Source: Haloferax denitrificans ATCC 35960 (lineage in GTDB: Archaea; Halobacteriota; Halobacteria; Halobacteriales; Haloferacaceae). From it: a stretch of 64,000 nucleotides of DNA. The notes beneath the pieces are model-generated. The model saw only the letters and a program-made list of their open reading frames with translations, did not search any database and was not told where the DNA came from. A program made the position numbers and the translations under genes. Shown here in pieces: positions 54,732 through 63,347 of the stretch (within the stretch, counting starts at the first letter, position 1; each line of letters begins with the position of its first letter). Location: the NCBI RefSeq assembly GCF_000337795.1, contig NZ_AOLP01000010.1:1-64000 (forward strand), in the 5' to 3' direction.

Positions 54732-54977
54732 TCAGAACAGCACCGAGGGCGCGACCGACCCGTCCGTGCGTTTCACCATCCGACCGATTCGGTCGTAGAC
54801 GACGAGCTCTTCGGCCGCCGCGGGCCACTCGTCGGGCGCGTCGTTCGGGTGGTCGACCTCCGACTGCTTCGTCGCGAACGCCGGGTCGGTCGGGGACACC
54901 AGCTCGTCGAAGCGGACGACGCTGTACTGTTTGTCCCTCGGTCGGAGGTCGTCCCACCGCTCGCAGGTGGGTGCCAC
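54732..54977 (-). CDS. small conserved haloarchaeal protein
   Basis: 81 residues, GTG start, supported by a TATA-like CGATATAC (minus strand) about 20-25 bp upstream. Contains WDDLRPRDKQYSVVRFDELV and EELVVYDRIGRMVKRTDGSV; no cysteine pairs. Function unknown. After its TGA the same frame stays open for 22 more codons (ending ERENVFRI), which hints at a past longer form or stop readthrough. Confidence 0.7.
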   Translation of the reverse strand: MAPTCERWDDLRPRDKQYSVVRFDELVSPTDPAFATKQSEVDHPNDAPDEWPAAAEELVVYDRIGRMVKRTDGSVAPSVLF

Positions 54978-55062
54978 TACGCTGTATATCGGTCCGCGTT
55001 GACATTATCGTTGTGGCGGCGCGCTTCGGCGCGCTTTTTCCGGAGCGCCGAGTTGGTAGGGT

Positions 55063-55656
55063 ATGCTCGTCACGCTCGAAGGGCTCGACGGGAGCGGGAA
55101 GACGACCGTCTGGGAGGCGCTCCACGACGCGTACCCCGACGCCGTCTTCACGCGCGAGCCCACGTCGGACTCGTGGTACGGAGAGGCTGTCAACCGCGCC
55201 ATCGACGACGACGACGCCGACCCGCTGGCCACGCTGTTCCTCTTTACCGCCGACCACGCCGACCACCTCTCGCGGGTCGTCCGGCCCGCCCTCGCCGACG
55301 GGGACCTCGTCGTCTCCGACCGCTACTCCGACTCGCGGTACGCCTATCAGGCGGCCGCGCTCCGCGACAGCGACCTCCGCCGCCCGATGGAGTACATCAT
55401 GGGCATCCACGCGGCCTTTTCCCGCCCGCCGGACAAGACCATCTACCTCGACGTTGACCCCGAGACGGCCGCCGCGCGGAGCGGCGCGACGAACAAGTTC
55501 GAACAGGCGGCGTACCTCGCGGACGTGCGCGCCAACTACGAGCGACTCATCGATGCCGAGCCGGAGCGGTTCGTCCGCGTCGACGCGACGCAGTCGCCCG
55601 AGGACGTGCTCGACGCGGTCGAGGCGGCGCTCGAAGAGGTTCTCGCGGAACAGTAA
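55063..55656 (+). CDS. tmk: thymidylate kinase
   Basis: 197 residues. P-loop [11 protein letters not shown] at 5-15, TREPTSD, the DRY motif in [14 protein letters not shown], and [12 protein letters not shown] near the lid. Converts dTMP to dTDP. Stands alone between two minus-strand small genes. Confidence 0.93.
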   Translation: MLVTLEGLDGSGKTTVWEALHDAYPDAVFTREPTSDSWYGEAVNRAIDDDDADPLATLFLFTADHADHLSRVVRPALADGDLVVSDRYSDSRYAYQAAALRDSDLRRPMEYIMGIHAAFSRPPDKTIYLDVDPETAAARSGATNKFEQAAYLADVRANYERLIDAEPERFVRVDATQSPEDVLDAVEAALEEVLAEQ

Positions 55657-55672
55657 CCCGACCGCTCGCGCC

Positions 55673-55993
55673 TCACCGAGAGTTCGGAAGGTTCTCGTAC
55701 TCCTCCGGCGGCGGAACGTAGAGCGTGTCGATGGTGAAGCCGAGCGCGAGCGGCATCCCTATCATCACGCCGAGCGCCGCCGTCGGACTGCCGAGGTCCA
55801 CGCCGATGCTGAAGACCCCGGAGAACACCAGCGTCGAGACGAACAGCACGAGCGGGATGAGAAACAGGGCGTACAGGACGGAGCCCCACCGCGTGTTCAG
55901 CCGCAGGCGGAAAAAGCGGGTCATGACCGCCGCGATGAGGGTGTGGAGGACGATGAGCGCGCCCATGAGCACGAGGTTGACCACCGAGACCAT
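55673..55993 (-). CDS. small membrane protein
   Basis: 106 residues with three membrane segments (about 5-25, 38-58, 68-88), the last with a Gly/Met-rich turn (GVMIGMPLALGFTID), and a short acidic Pro-rich tail. Divergent from the E1-alpha gene. Function unknown. Confidence 0.7.
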   Translation of the reverse strand: MVSVVNLVLMGALIVLHTLIAAVMTRFFRLRLNTRWGSVLYALFLIPLVLFVSTLVFSGVFSIGVDLGSPTAALGVMIGMPLALGFTIDTLYVPPPEEYENLPNSR

Positions 55994-56157
55994 GGCCGAC
56001 CTAGGGAGGCGGTGGTCTTTGGCCTGTCGCTCTCGGCGACCCGCTCGTCCCGCGCCGCAGTCGGTCGAACACCCCGGATCTGACCGCCCGACTTGAACCG
56101 CCCCGGACCGCCCCGCAGACGGGTGACGTTTATCACGAAGGACCGTGACTCACGGCC

Positions 56158-57204
56158 ATGCACCGACTCATCGCAGAGCGCGGGCTGGACGACACGGGGT
56201 TCACCGCGGACGACGCCCGTGCCGCCCTCCGCGACATGATTCGAGCGCGCCGGTTCGACGAGCGCGCACTCGCCCTCCAGCGGCGCGGGTGGATGAGCGG
56301 CTACCCGCCGTTTCGCGGGCAGGAGGCCTCCCAAATCGGGGCCGCACACGCCATGCGCGACGACGACGTGTTACTGCCGACCTATCGGTCCAACGCCCTC
56401 CAGCTCGCCCGCGGCGTCCCGCCGAGCGACATCCTCCTCTTCCGACGCGGCCACGCCGAGTACGCCTCCGACCACGACGTGCCGGTGTTCCCGCAGGCGG
56501 TTCCCATCGGGAGCCAGATTCCCCACGCCGCGGGCGTCGGCATGGCCGCGAACTACCGCGGCGACGACCACGCGGCGCTGGTCTGTTTCGGCGACGGCGC
56601 GACCTCCGAGGGCGACTTCCACGAGGGGCTGAACTTCGCCGGCGTCTTCGACGCGCCGGTCGTCTTCTTCTGCGAGAACAACGGCTGGGCGATTTCGCTC
56701 CCCCGCGAGCGCCAGACCGCCAGCGAGTCAATCGCGGCCAAGGCCGACGCCTACGGTATCGACGGGATGCAGGTCGACGGCAACGACCCGCTGGCGGTCA
56801 GGGAGGCCGTCGAGCGCGGCTTCGAGAAGGCCCGCGCCGGGGAGCCGGTGCTCATCGAGAGCCTCACCTACCGGCAGGGGCCGCACACGACCGCCGACGA
56901 CCCCTCGCGCTACCGCGACGACGAGCCGGACCTCCCCGAGTGGCGGACGCGCGACCCCCTCGACCGCTTCGAGTCGTTCTGCCGCGAGGGGGGCGTCGTC
57001 GACGACGCGGCCGTCGAGGCCATGTATGACGACGCCGACGAGGAACTGCGCGAGGCCGTCGAGCGCGCCGAGGCGACGCCCGAACCGGGGACCGACGAGC
57101 TGTTCGACAGCGTCTACGCGGAACTGCCGCCGGAGCTCTCCCGCCAGCGCGAGGAACACGTCGCGTTCGTCGAGCGCAACGGCTCGTTCGACATCGAGCG
57201 CTGA
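56158..57204 (+). CDS. 2-oxoacid dehydrogenase E1 component, alpha subunit
   Basis: 348 residues. Thiamin diphosphate motif GDGATSEGDFHEGLNFAG...ENNGW (GDG to NN spacing of the family) at about 144-175, and PPFRGQEASQIG near the N-terminus. It belongs to the pyruvate/branched-chain oxoacid dehydrogenase E1-alpha group. No E1-beta, E2 or E3 gene is next to it, so it must use a beta subunit coded elsewhere or act in another way. The C-terminal part is normal in length, so this is not a truncated gene. Confidence 0.9.
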   Translation: MHRLIAERGLDDTGFTADDARAALRDMIRARRFDERALALQRRGWMSGYPPFRGQEASQIGAAHAMRDDDVLLPTYRSNALQLARGVPPSDILLFRRGHAEYASDHDVPVFPQAVPIGSQIPHAAGVGMAANYRGDDHAALVCFGDGATSEGDFHEGLNFAGVFDAPVVFFCENNGWAISLPRERQTASESIAAKADAYGIDGMQVDGNDPLAVREAVERGFEKARAGEPVLIESLTYRQGPHTTADDPSRYRDDEPDLPEWRTRDPLDRFESFCREGGVVDDAAVEAMYDDADEELREAVERAEATPEPGTDELFDSVYAELPPELSRQREEHVAFVERNGSFDIER

Positions 57205-57219
57205 GCCGCGTTCGACCCC

Positions 57220-57453
57220 TCAGTCGTCCAAGGAGATGTACGTCTTCGTGTCGGCGACGCCCTGTAACCCCTGTACGCGGCTCGACGCCGTCTTCAGCAC
57301 CTCGTAGACCGCGTCGGTGTCCACCTCGGCGATGATGTCGTACGCGCCCGCGACGATGTGGGCCTCGGTCACCGTCTCGAAGTCGCGGATGGGTCCGAGC
57401 AACTGCTCCGACTCGCCGGCTCCGGTCTTCACCATGATGAACGCGTGAACCAT
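57220..57453 (-). CDS. stand-alone RAM (Lrp/AsnC ligand-binding) domain protein
   Basis: 77 residues: MVHAFIMVKTGAG..., GAYDIIAEVDTD, GVADTKTYISLD. This is the Lrp/AsnC effector domain without its DNA-binding helix-turn-helix. Divergent from trkA and similar in sequence to the small protein after trkA (58248-58484). Such domains bind amino acids or other small ligands and form octamers. TATA-like GTAGAATATCTC lies about 25 bp upstream on its strand. Confidence 0.9.
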   Translation of the reverse strand: MVHAFIMVKTGAGESEQLLGPIRDFETVTEAHIVAGAYDIIAEVDTDAVYEVLKTASSRVQGLQGVADTKTYISLDD

Positions 57454-57526
57454 GCGTGAGATATTCTACCACAGTCATCAAAAGCCTTGCTTCGACCGGA
57501 GACGGTCCGCTCGCCCGAACCGGGGG

Positions 57527-57537
57527 AAGGTTATTTG
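57527..57537 (+). promoter_or_regulatory. TATA-like box of trkA
   Basis: GGTTATTTGCC, about 28 bp before the ATG at 57562. It decides that start against the upstream in-frame open stretch. Confidence 0.45.
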
Positions 57538-57561
57538 CCTCCGCCGACATACCGTCTTATC

Positions 57562-58245
57562 ATGCGGTTCGTTATCATTGGTGCTGGACGGGTTGGGCTG
57601 CGCACCGCTCGCGTCCTCCGCGAGGAGGGCCACGACATCGTCCTGGTGGAGTTGGACCGCGACCGGGTCAAGCGGGCCCGCGAGGCGGACTTCGACGTGG
57701 TCGAAGGCGACGGCTCCCGCGAGGAGGTGCTCGTCGACGCCGGTATCGAGGCGGCCGACGCCCTCGGCGCGCTCACCGCCGACCTCAACGTGAACTTCGC
57801 GGCCTGCATGATTGGCAAGCACTTCGGCTGTCGGACGGTGCTCCGGGTTGACGAGGACTACCGCGAGGAGGTGTACCAGAAGTACGCCAAGGAGGTGGAC
57901 GTAATCGTCTACCCCGAGCGCCTCGGCGCTATCGGCGCGAAGAACGCGCTTCTCGGCGGCTCCATCCGCGCTATCGCCGACATCGCCCAACACCTGCAGG
58001 TCATCCTCGTGACGGTGACCGACGGGTCGCCGATGAACGGCTACAGCATCGAGGAGGTGGCGCTCCCGGCGAACGCCCGCATCCTCGCGTTCGGGAAGAA
58101 AGACGGCCCGATGGGTATCCCGCTTTCGGACGACTCGCTGGAGACGGGTGACCGCGTGGCCGTCCTCGCGGACTTCGACGTGCTCGACGACGTGCGACAA
58201 CTGCTCGTCGGCGACGAGGTCGCCACCGCGGCGGGGGGTGCGTGA
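57562..58245 (+). CDS. trkA: TrkA-type potassium channel/transporter regulatory subunit
   Basis: 227 residues. RCK N domain with FVIIGAGRVGLRTARVL and the acidic residue in LVELDRDR that contacts NAD ribose (about 1-130), and a TrkA-C domain at about 140-220 (GYSIEEVALPANARILAF, LETGDRVAVLADFDVLDDV). It would gate a K+ transporter in the membrane by binding NAD(H) or ATP; no channel gene is adjacent. It overlaps by a few bases with the start region of the next RAM-domain gene. Confidence 0.93.
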   Translation: MRFVIIGAGRVGLRTARVLREEGHDIVLVELDRDRVKRAREADFDVVEGDGSREEVLVDAGIEAADALGALTADLNVNFAACMIGKHFGCRTVLRVDEDYREEVYQKYAKEVDVIVYPERLGAIGAKNALLGGSIRAIADIAQHLQVILVTVTDGSPMNGYSIEEVALPANARILAFGKKDGPMGIPLSDDSLETGDRVAVLADFDVLDDVRQLLVGDEVATAAGGA

Positions 58246-58247
58246 CG

Positions 58248-58484
58248 ATGGTCTACGCCTACATCATGGTCAAGGCCGCGCCCGTCTCCGGCGGCATCGA
58301 CCAACTGAAACAGGACCTCTTGGCCGTCTCCGACGGCATCGTCAGCGCCCACATCGTCGCCGGCGACGTGGACTTCATCGTGAAAGTCGAGGTGGAGTCG
58401 CCCACCGAAGTAAAGGACATCGCCGGCGGTATCCAGTCGGTGGCGGGCATCGAAGACACCCAGACGTACATCGCGATGGACTGA
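58248..58484 (+). CDS. stand-alone RAM (Lrp/AsnC ligand-binding) domain protein cotranscribed with trkA
   Basis: 78 residues from ATG 58248 (or 80 from GTG 58242). MVYAYIMVKAAPVSGG, AHIVAGDVDFIVKVEVES, GIEDTQTYIAMD match the RAM fold and the paralogue at 57220-57453. It begins 2 bp past the trkA stop, so it is cotranscribed and likely acts on TrkA as a ligand sensor. Confidence 0.9.
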   Translation: MVYAYIMVKAAPVSGGIDQLKQDLLAVSDGIVSAHIVAGDVDFIVKVEVESPTEVKDIAGGIQSVAGIEDTQTYIAMD

Positions 58485-58556
58485 GCCCGGACACGGCCAG
58501 CCCACAAGGCCGGCCGAACCGCGCTCGAACCGAACACGCTCGAACACGCTCGTTTT

Positions 58557-59054
58557 TCAGAAGCCCGCGCCGGCGGCGTCTCGAGCGTTCTGGACGAGGC
58601 TCGTCACCGGTTCGCCGTAGTCGTAGCCGGGGATGATGCCCTCGACGAACGTGCCCTCGACGTAGTCGATGACCGCGCCGGCGTCGTCGACGCCGCGTCG
58701 CTCGTTGATATCGGCGAAACTCGCCCGAACGACCGCCTCGTCGCCTGCGCGCGTCACGTCGGGGTCGAGGTCGTGGTCGCCGGCGACGACGCCGCCCACG
58801 TCTTCGAGGCGGAGTTCGAACGTCTCGTACCAGCCGTCTTCGACCACGGGGGCCACGTCGTCGGCGACCGCAGAGAGCATCGGGACGCGCACCTCCACGT
58901 CGAACTCGACGTGGCCGCCGTCCTGCGCCGCGACGCCGACGGTGCCGTCGAACGGCGTCGTCACGGACTCGAAGGTTCGGTCGTCGACCGGTTCGAACGA
59001 CCCGTGGTCGCCGAACGCGCGGCGGACTCGACCGGGGATGTCGTCTTCGCTCAT
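58557..59054 (-). CDS. DUF5813 family protein
   Basis: 165 residues starting MSEDDIPGRVRRAFGDHG, the family start, with alternating strands (GTVGVAAQDGGHVEFDVEVRVP) and a C-terminal FVEGIIPGYDYGEPVTSLVQNAR. No catalytic motif. A haloarchaeal family of unknown function. Confidence 0.88.
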   Translation of the reverse strand: MSEDDIPGRVRRAFGDHGSFEPVDDRTFESVTTPFDGTVGVAAQDGGHVEFDVEVRVPMLSAVADDVAPVVEDGWYETFELRLEDVGGVVAGDHDLDPDVTRAGDEAVVRASFADINERRGVDDAGAVIDYVEGTFVEGIIPGYDYGEPVTSLVQNARDAAGAGF

Positions 59055-59148
59055 GCCCGGACGAACGTCCCGACGGGAGAAAAGCCCGTTGCGTCGCGAG
59101 CGCCCCCGAATCGCCCGCCTGCGGCGGTTTTGGGCGAATGGCGGCACG

Positions 59149-59156
59149 TTTAAGTA
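59149..59156 (+). promoter_or_regulatory. TATA box of a probable small RNA
   Basis: TTTAAGTA, one of the best archaeal TATA sequences in the window. It is followed 25 bp later not by an open frame but by a perfect hairpin. Divergent from the DUF5813 gene. Confidence 0.55.
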
Positions 59157-59176
59157 TCTCGCGGCACTCCGTTCAG

Positions 59177-59273
59177 GTGACGCTTCGCTTTGGAGGGCCG
59201 AAGCGTCAGCGGGGACCAATCTAGGGCGGCATTTGCCGCGCGGGCCGCTCCCGTGCGGCTGCCTATCCCTTTC
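59177..59273 (+). ncRNA. probable structured small RNA
   Basis: No convincing reading frame starts after the TATA box at 59149-59156, but the sequence folds well. Hairpin I pairs TGACGCTTCG (59178-59187) with CGAAGCGTCA (59199-59208), 10 perfect pairs and an 11-nt loop. A long-range helix GGGA (59212-59215) plus TAGG (59222-59225) pairs with CCTATCCC (59262-59269), leaving a 6-nt bulge CCAATC. It encloses GCGGC-ATTT-GCCGC (59226-59239) and GCCGC-TCCCGT-GCGGC (59244-59259). A TTTCT stretch follows at about 59270. About 97 nt. I cannot assign it to a known class; an H/ACA-type guide was considered but no clear ACA box lies at the right place. The remaining gap to 59410 holds nothing recognised. 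Confidence 0.55.
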
Positions 59274-59410
59274 TCACGAAGCTCACATCGGGGAGCGACG
59301 GCTCGCGTTTTCGCGCGCGGTCGAGTCGAACAACCGACCCGAGCGATAGCTGAACAGTATCGCCCCGAGAAACGGCCGACCAATAACACTCCGCCAGCGA
59401 CGCGGCCGCG

Positions 59411-61783
59411 TCAGTTCTCGCCCGGACCGTCGCCGGCGGGTTCGCGTTCACCCGAGTCAGTTCCGTCGCCGACGGACTCGTCTCCGCCCGAACCGTCGGT
59501 GGCGAGGTCGGCCATCGTCGGCGACGACAGCGGTTCGGAACTCGCCCCGTCCGCTGTCGCGGGCCCGTCTTCGTCGCCGATGCCGTCACGAGCCGCTTTC
59601 TCACGCACCTCGAACCGGTCGGCGAGCGCCCGGAGTTCGTCGGTCGCCGACGACAGCTCCTGCATCTGCCCGGCGACGGTGACCATCGCGTCGTTCTGTT
59701 CGTGGGCCGCGCCGGCCACGTCGGCGGCCTCGCCTCGCGTCTCGTCGGCGATGTCGGCCGCCTCGTCCGCGAGGCGCGCGACCGACTGCGCGGCCGACGC
59801 CTGCGAGGTGGTCGCCTCGTCGACGGCGGCGACGCCGTGGTCGACCTCTTCGAGTCTGTCGACCGCCTCGTCGATTGCGGCGACGCCGGACTCGACCGTC
59901 TCGGACCCGCGAGAGACGCGCTCGCGCGCTGTCCTGACGGCGGCGACCGTCTCGTCGGCCGTCGCCTCGACGGACTCGATAGACGACGCGATTTCGGTCG
60001 TCGCGTCGGCGGTCTCCTCGGCGAGCGCCTTCACCTCGTCGGCGACGACGGCGAAGCCCGCGCCCGCGTCGCCGGCGCGGGCGGCCTCGATGGAGGCGTT
60101 GAGCGCGAGGATGTTCGTCTGGTCGGCGATGTCCTCGATGAGGTCGACCACCTCGCCGATGTCCGCCACCTCGTCGCGGAGCGCTTCGACGCCCTCGGCC
60201 GCGACCGCGACGCGCTCGTCGATGTTCGCCATCTCGTCGTGGACGGCGGCGCTCGCGTCCCGGCCGGCCTCGCCGCGCTCCGACGCGTCGCCGGCGAGCG
60301 CCGCGAGTTCGTCGGCGGAGGCGGCGACCTCCTCGACGGTCGCCGAGAGGTCCTGCATCTCCGAGGAGACCTCCGTGAGGAGCGACGCCTGCTCGGCCGC
60401 GCCCTCGGAGATGTCGGCCGTCGCCAGCTCGACCCGCTCGGAGGCGGCGCTGACCTCCTCGGTGCCGGCGGTGACGCGCTCGCCCGCCGCGTCGACGGTC
60501 GCCGCGAACGACGCGACCCGTCCGACGGTCGCTTCGAGGTCGGCGAGCATCGCGTCGATGCCGTCGCCGACGGCCGCCATCGCCTCGTCGGTCGGCTCGA
60601 CCGACGTCCGAACCGTCAGGTCGCCCGTCGCCGCGGCGTCCATCGTCTCGCGGTAGTCGTCGGCGGCGCTCGCGAGGTCGCGGCGGGCGTCTTCGGCCGC
60701 TTCGATGCGCTCGCGCAACCCGTCGCGCATCTCGGCGAACGCCCGCGTCAGCGCCCCGAACTCGTCGACTCTGCGGGTTTCGAGGTCCACGTCGAGGTCG
60801 CCGCCGGCGAGCGCCGTCGCCTTGGCGCGGAGCCGTCGGAGCGACAGCACCGTGTTGCGACCGATGACGACGCCGACCAGCGCGAGGCCGGCGAGGGCCA
60901 CGCCGATGAGGACGGCGACGTCGCGCTCGACGACCTGCGCGACCGCGTAGGCGTTGTCCTGCGGCGCTTCCACGAGGACTGCCCAGTTCGTCCCCGAGAC
61001 GGGCGCGTAAGCGACGACGTCGCCGCCGGCGTCCCCGTCGGTCTCGCGTTCGACGACGCCCGTTTCACCGCCGAGCGCGGCGTCGAGCGCGGGCGTCTCC
61101 GCCCCCTCGCGGTACGTCGTGAGGACGTTCTTTCCGTACTTGTCGAAGGCGATGACGCCCCCCGCGGTCACCACGCGCGTCTGGGAGCCTTCGACCGGCT
61201 CGCTCAGCAGTTCGGCGTGCTTCGTCGCGTCGACGACCACCATCACCGCCCCGTCCCGCCCCTCGACCGGACTGAGGAACGCGAGGCGCTCGCTCCCGCC
61301 GTAGCGGTAGACCTCTGAGACGGCCACGGCGTCGGGGTCGCCCATCGCCAACGACCCCGTCGTCCACGACAGGCCGAGGTCGGACACCGATTTGGTCTCA
61401 ATCACGCCGTTGGTGCTTCGGACGATGTCGCCGTCCGACGGCCGCAGGTAGTGAATCGCCATCACCTCGTCGGGGAGCGTCTCCTTTTCGCGTTCGAGCG
61501 CCTCGTCGATGCCGTCGGGGTCGCCCGTCTGGACCGCCTCGTACTCCGAGAGCATCCGGGACGTCCGGGCGTAGCCGTCCACCCAGTTCGATAGCCCCTC
61601 TGCCTCCAGCGTGGCGACCATCTCAAGGTCGCTGTGAGTGCCGGCTCTGACCTCGGTCCCGACCGCGTCCGAGACGTACAGACCGAACCCGCCCATCACC
61701 GCGGCCACGAGGAGGATAACGAACAGAAACTTCCGGAGGTAGCTCCGCCTGAGCACCGCCGGAACCAGCGTGGCGAGCTTCAT
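59411..61783 (-). CDS. methyl-accepting chemotaxis protein (haloarchaeal transducer)
   Basis: 790 residues. Membrane segment 1 at about 18-38, an outside dCache-type domain at 40-265, membrane segment 2 at about 275-298, HAMP at 300-360, and a long cytoplasmic coiled coil with the conserved tip [40 protein letters not shown] near 545-585. The last 60 residues are Asp/Gly/Ser-rich. Signals to CheA/CheW; the ligand is unknown. The ATG at 61781-61783 (MKLATLVP) is preferred over an in-frame TTG 15 bp upstream. Confidence 0.94.
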   Translation of the reverse strand: MKLATLVPAVLRRSYLRKFLFVILLVAAVMGGFGLYVSDAVGTEVRAGTHSDLEMVATLEAEGLSNWVDGYARTSRMLSEYEAVQTGDPDGIDEALEREKETLPDEVMAIHYLRPSDGDIVRSTNGVIETKSVSDLGLSWTTGSLAMGDPDAVAVSEVYRYGGSERLAFLSPVEGRDGAVMVVVDATKHAELLSEPVEGSQTRVVTAGGVIAFDKYGKNVLTTYREGAETPALDAALGGETGVVERETDGDAGGDVVAYAPVSGTNWAVLVEAPQDNAYAVAQVVERDVAVLIGVALAGLALVGVVIGRNTVLSLRRLRAKATALAGGDLDVDLETRRVDEFGALTRAFAEMRDGLRERIEAAEDARRDLASAADDYRETMDAAATGDLTVRTSVEPTDEAMAAVGDGIDAMLADLEATVGRVASFAATVDAAGERVTAGTEEVSAASERVELATADISEGAAEQASLLTEVSSEMQDLSATVEEVAASADELAALAGDASERGEAGRDASAAVHDEMANIDERVAVAAEGVEALRDEVADIGEVVDLIEDIADQTNILALNASIEAARAGDAGAGFAVVADEVKALAEETADATTEIASSIESVEATADETVAAVRTARERVSRGSETVESGVAAIDEAVDRLEEVDHGVAAVDEATTSQASAAQSVARLADEAADIADETRGEAADVAGAAHEQNDAMVTVAGQMQELSSATDELRALADRFEVREKAARDGIGDEDGPATADGASSEPLSSPTMADLATDGSGGDESVGDGTDSGEREPAGDGPGEN

Positions 61784-61900
61784 GTCAGTCGGTAGCAAGC
61801 GAATGCGACGTAAAGCGTTGTCCCGCTGACTATCAGGAGTGATACTGTGCGGGAAAACAGCACCCGTCTCACGTGCCGAGTTACGAGTTCCGAGAACCGG

Positions 61901-62077
61901 CTACAGTTCGCTCGCGGTGACGCCGAACGCGAGGGCGGCGGCCCCGGTCGCGCCGCCGCCCGCGGCCACCGACGTCGGGAGGGCGGACACGACGCCGACG
62001 ACGGCCCCCACGAGGAGACAGACGGCCATGCCGAGGAGCGTGGCGTCGAATCGCGTGATGAGGTGTCCGGGTGTCAC
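61901..62077 (-). CDS. 58-residue membrane microprotein
   Basis: GTG start, MTPGHLITRFDATLLGMAVC then two hydrophobic segments (about 15-33 and 38-55) rich in Gly, Ala and Val. An ATAATG box (minus strand) lies about 22 bp upstream. Between the transducer and TPR genes on the same strand. Function unknown. Confidence 0.6.
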   Translation of the reverse strand: MTPGHLITRFDATLLGMAVCLLVGAVVGVVSALPTSVAAGGGATGAAALAFGVTASEL

Positions 62078-62128
62078 GGCTAATTACATCTCATTATTCG
62101 AACTGTCAAAATAGTTGTGGGTGCGGCC

Positions 62129-62914
62129 CTACTCGCCTCGCTCTCTCACGTCCGGGTCGGCCGCGTCGGCGGCGGCCTCGCGCGCCTCTGGTTCCGCGTC
62201 GCGGGCGCGTTCCGGGGCCGCGGCCGCGCTTTCCCGCGCTTCGGTCTCGCTCTCGACGGCGTCTTCGAGGAACGCCGCGGACCGCTCGCGTTCGCCCCGC
62301 ACCGAGGCGTCGCGCATCCCGAGGGCGATGGCGGCGTCGAAACAGCGGACGGCCTCCTCGTGGAGGCCGCGCTCGGCGAGGAAGAAGCCGCGGTTGTACC
62401 ACGCCTGCGGGAGTCGCGGGTCGAGTTCGACGGCGCGCTCGGCGCGGTCCAGTGGCTCCGACGAGTCGCCGAGTTCCCACAGCGCGTACGCGAGGTTCGT
62501 CTCCGCGGCCGCGGCGTGTTCGCCGTCGTCGTCGATGCGGAGCGCCTCGCGGTACGCGCCGACCGCCTCGTCGTACTCGCCGAGCTGGGCGTGGGCGACG
62601 CCCCTGTTCACCCACGCCTCGCACGCCGTCGGCGAGTCCTCGTCGGCGTAGGCGACCGCCCGTCCGAAGCTGTCGATGGCCTGTTCGTACTCCTCGATGG
62701 CGGCGTAGGCCAGTCCGACCTCGACGAGCGCCGCCGGGTCGACCGCCTCGGGGTCGATTCCCGCCTCGTCCACCAGTTCGGCGAGAGCGTGGTCGTCGGC
62801 CGGGTCGACCAGCCGCCCGTTCACCCGGTACGTCGGCGGGTCGAGGTCGAACCCGTCGTAGGGGTCGCCGAATCCCTGTCCCTCCGAGTAGCGGTGTCTG
62901 CGCGTCGAAGCCAT
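62129..62914 (-). CDS. TPR-repeat protein
   Basis: 261 residues. After an acidic start (GDPYDGFDLDPPTYRVNGRLVDPADD), tetratricopeptide repeats run from about 60 to 205, with clear units such as EAWVNRGVAHAQLGEYDEAVGAYREAL and QAWYNRGFFLAERGLHEEAVRCFDAAI. The C-terminus is an Ala/Glu/Arg-rich helix (about 210-261). Scaffold for protein partners; partner unknown. Start at ATG 62912-62914; an ATG at 62939-62941 in the same frame is possible. Confidence 0.87.
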   Translation of the reverse strand: MASTRRHRYSEGQGFGDPYDGFDLDPPTYRVNGRLVDPADDHALAELVDEAGIDPEAVDPAALVEVGLAYAAIEEYEQAIDSFGRAVAYADEDSPTACEAWVNRGVAHAQLGEYDEAVGAYREALRIDDDGEHAAAAETNLAYALWELGDSSEPLDRAERAVELDPRLPQAWYNRGFFLAERGLHEEAVRCFDAAIALGMRDASVRGERERSAAFLEDAVESETEARESAAAAPERARDAEPEAREAAADAADPDVRERGE

Positions 62915-63110
62915 TCGTACCCATTGGCGGGGAGTCGACATAACGTGCTCGGGGGTCGCCCTCGGGTCGCCGGCGGGTCGGTGGGACGGCGCGGCTCAGT
63001 GGGTCGGTGGGGCGGTGGGTCGGCGGACGCGCCGGACGCGCCGGACGCGTCGCTCCCGAGTTCACGTTCGTCGTTCGAGTTGCGCGCCTCGCCGTCGCTC
63101 GGCGACGAAA

Positions 63111-63133
63111 ATGCGGGGGACGAGATTCGAACT
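63111..63133 (-). repeat. duplicated 3' end of tRNA-Leu (att-like direct repeat)
   Basis: 23 bp identical to 63221-63243, the 3' part of the tRNA-Leu gene (T arm and acceptor strand) plus its discriminator base. It lies downstream of the tRNA 3' end with 87 bp between the copies. This is the arrangement left by an element that integrates into a tRNA 3' end. Confidence 0.8.
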
Positions 63134-63221
63134 TCACTCGCTCCGCTCACTCCGTTCGCGACGCTCCCTAGCTCAAATCTCTCTGGCCGCATCGCTCTCT
63201 TCACTACGTTCAGAGAATCGA

Positions 63222-63306
63222 TGCGGGGGACGAGATTCGAACTCGCGAACCCCTACGGGAGCGGATCTTAAGTCCGCCGCTTTTGGCCTGGCTCAGCCAC
63301 CCCCGC
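63222..63306 (-). tRNA. tRNA-Leu (anticodon UAA)
   Basis: 85 nt, class II tRNA with long variable arm. Acceptor GCGGGGG pairs with CCCCCGC; anticodon arm GCGGA-CTTAAGA-TCCGC with UAA in the loop; T arm GCGAG-TTCGAAT-CTCGT; discriminator A. No CCA is encoded and no intron is seen. Confidence 0.95.
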
Positions 63307-63347
63307 GCACTCTCCCGTTCTTCGAGGGGGAGAAAAGTGCTTTCGCT

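Noticed and set aside
59177-59273. H/ACA guide, RNase P or SRP RNA
   Set aside because: Too short for RNase P or SRP RNA, lacks their core motifs, and no clear ACA box follows a stem. Class left open.
63111-63133. Second tRNA gene
   Set aside because: Only the T arm and 3' acceptor strand are present; no D arm or anticodon arm lies upstream of it.
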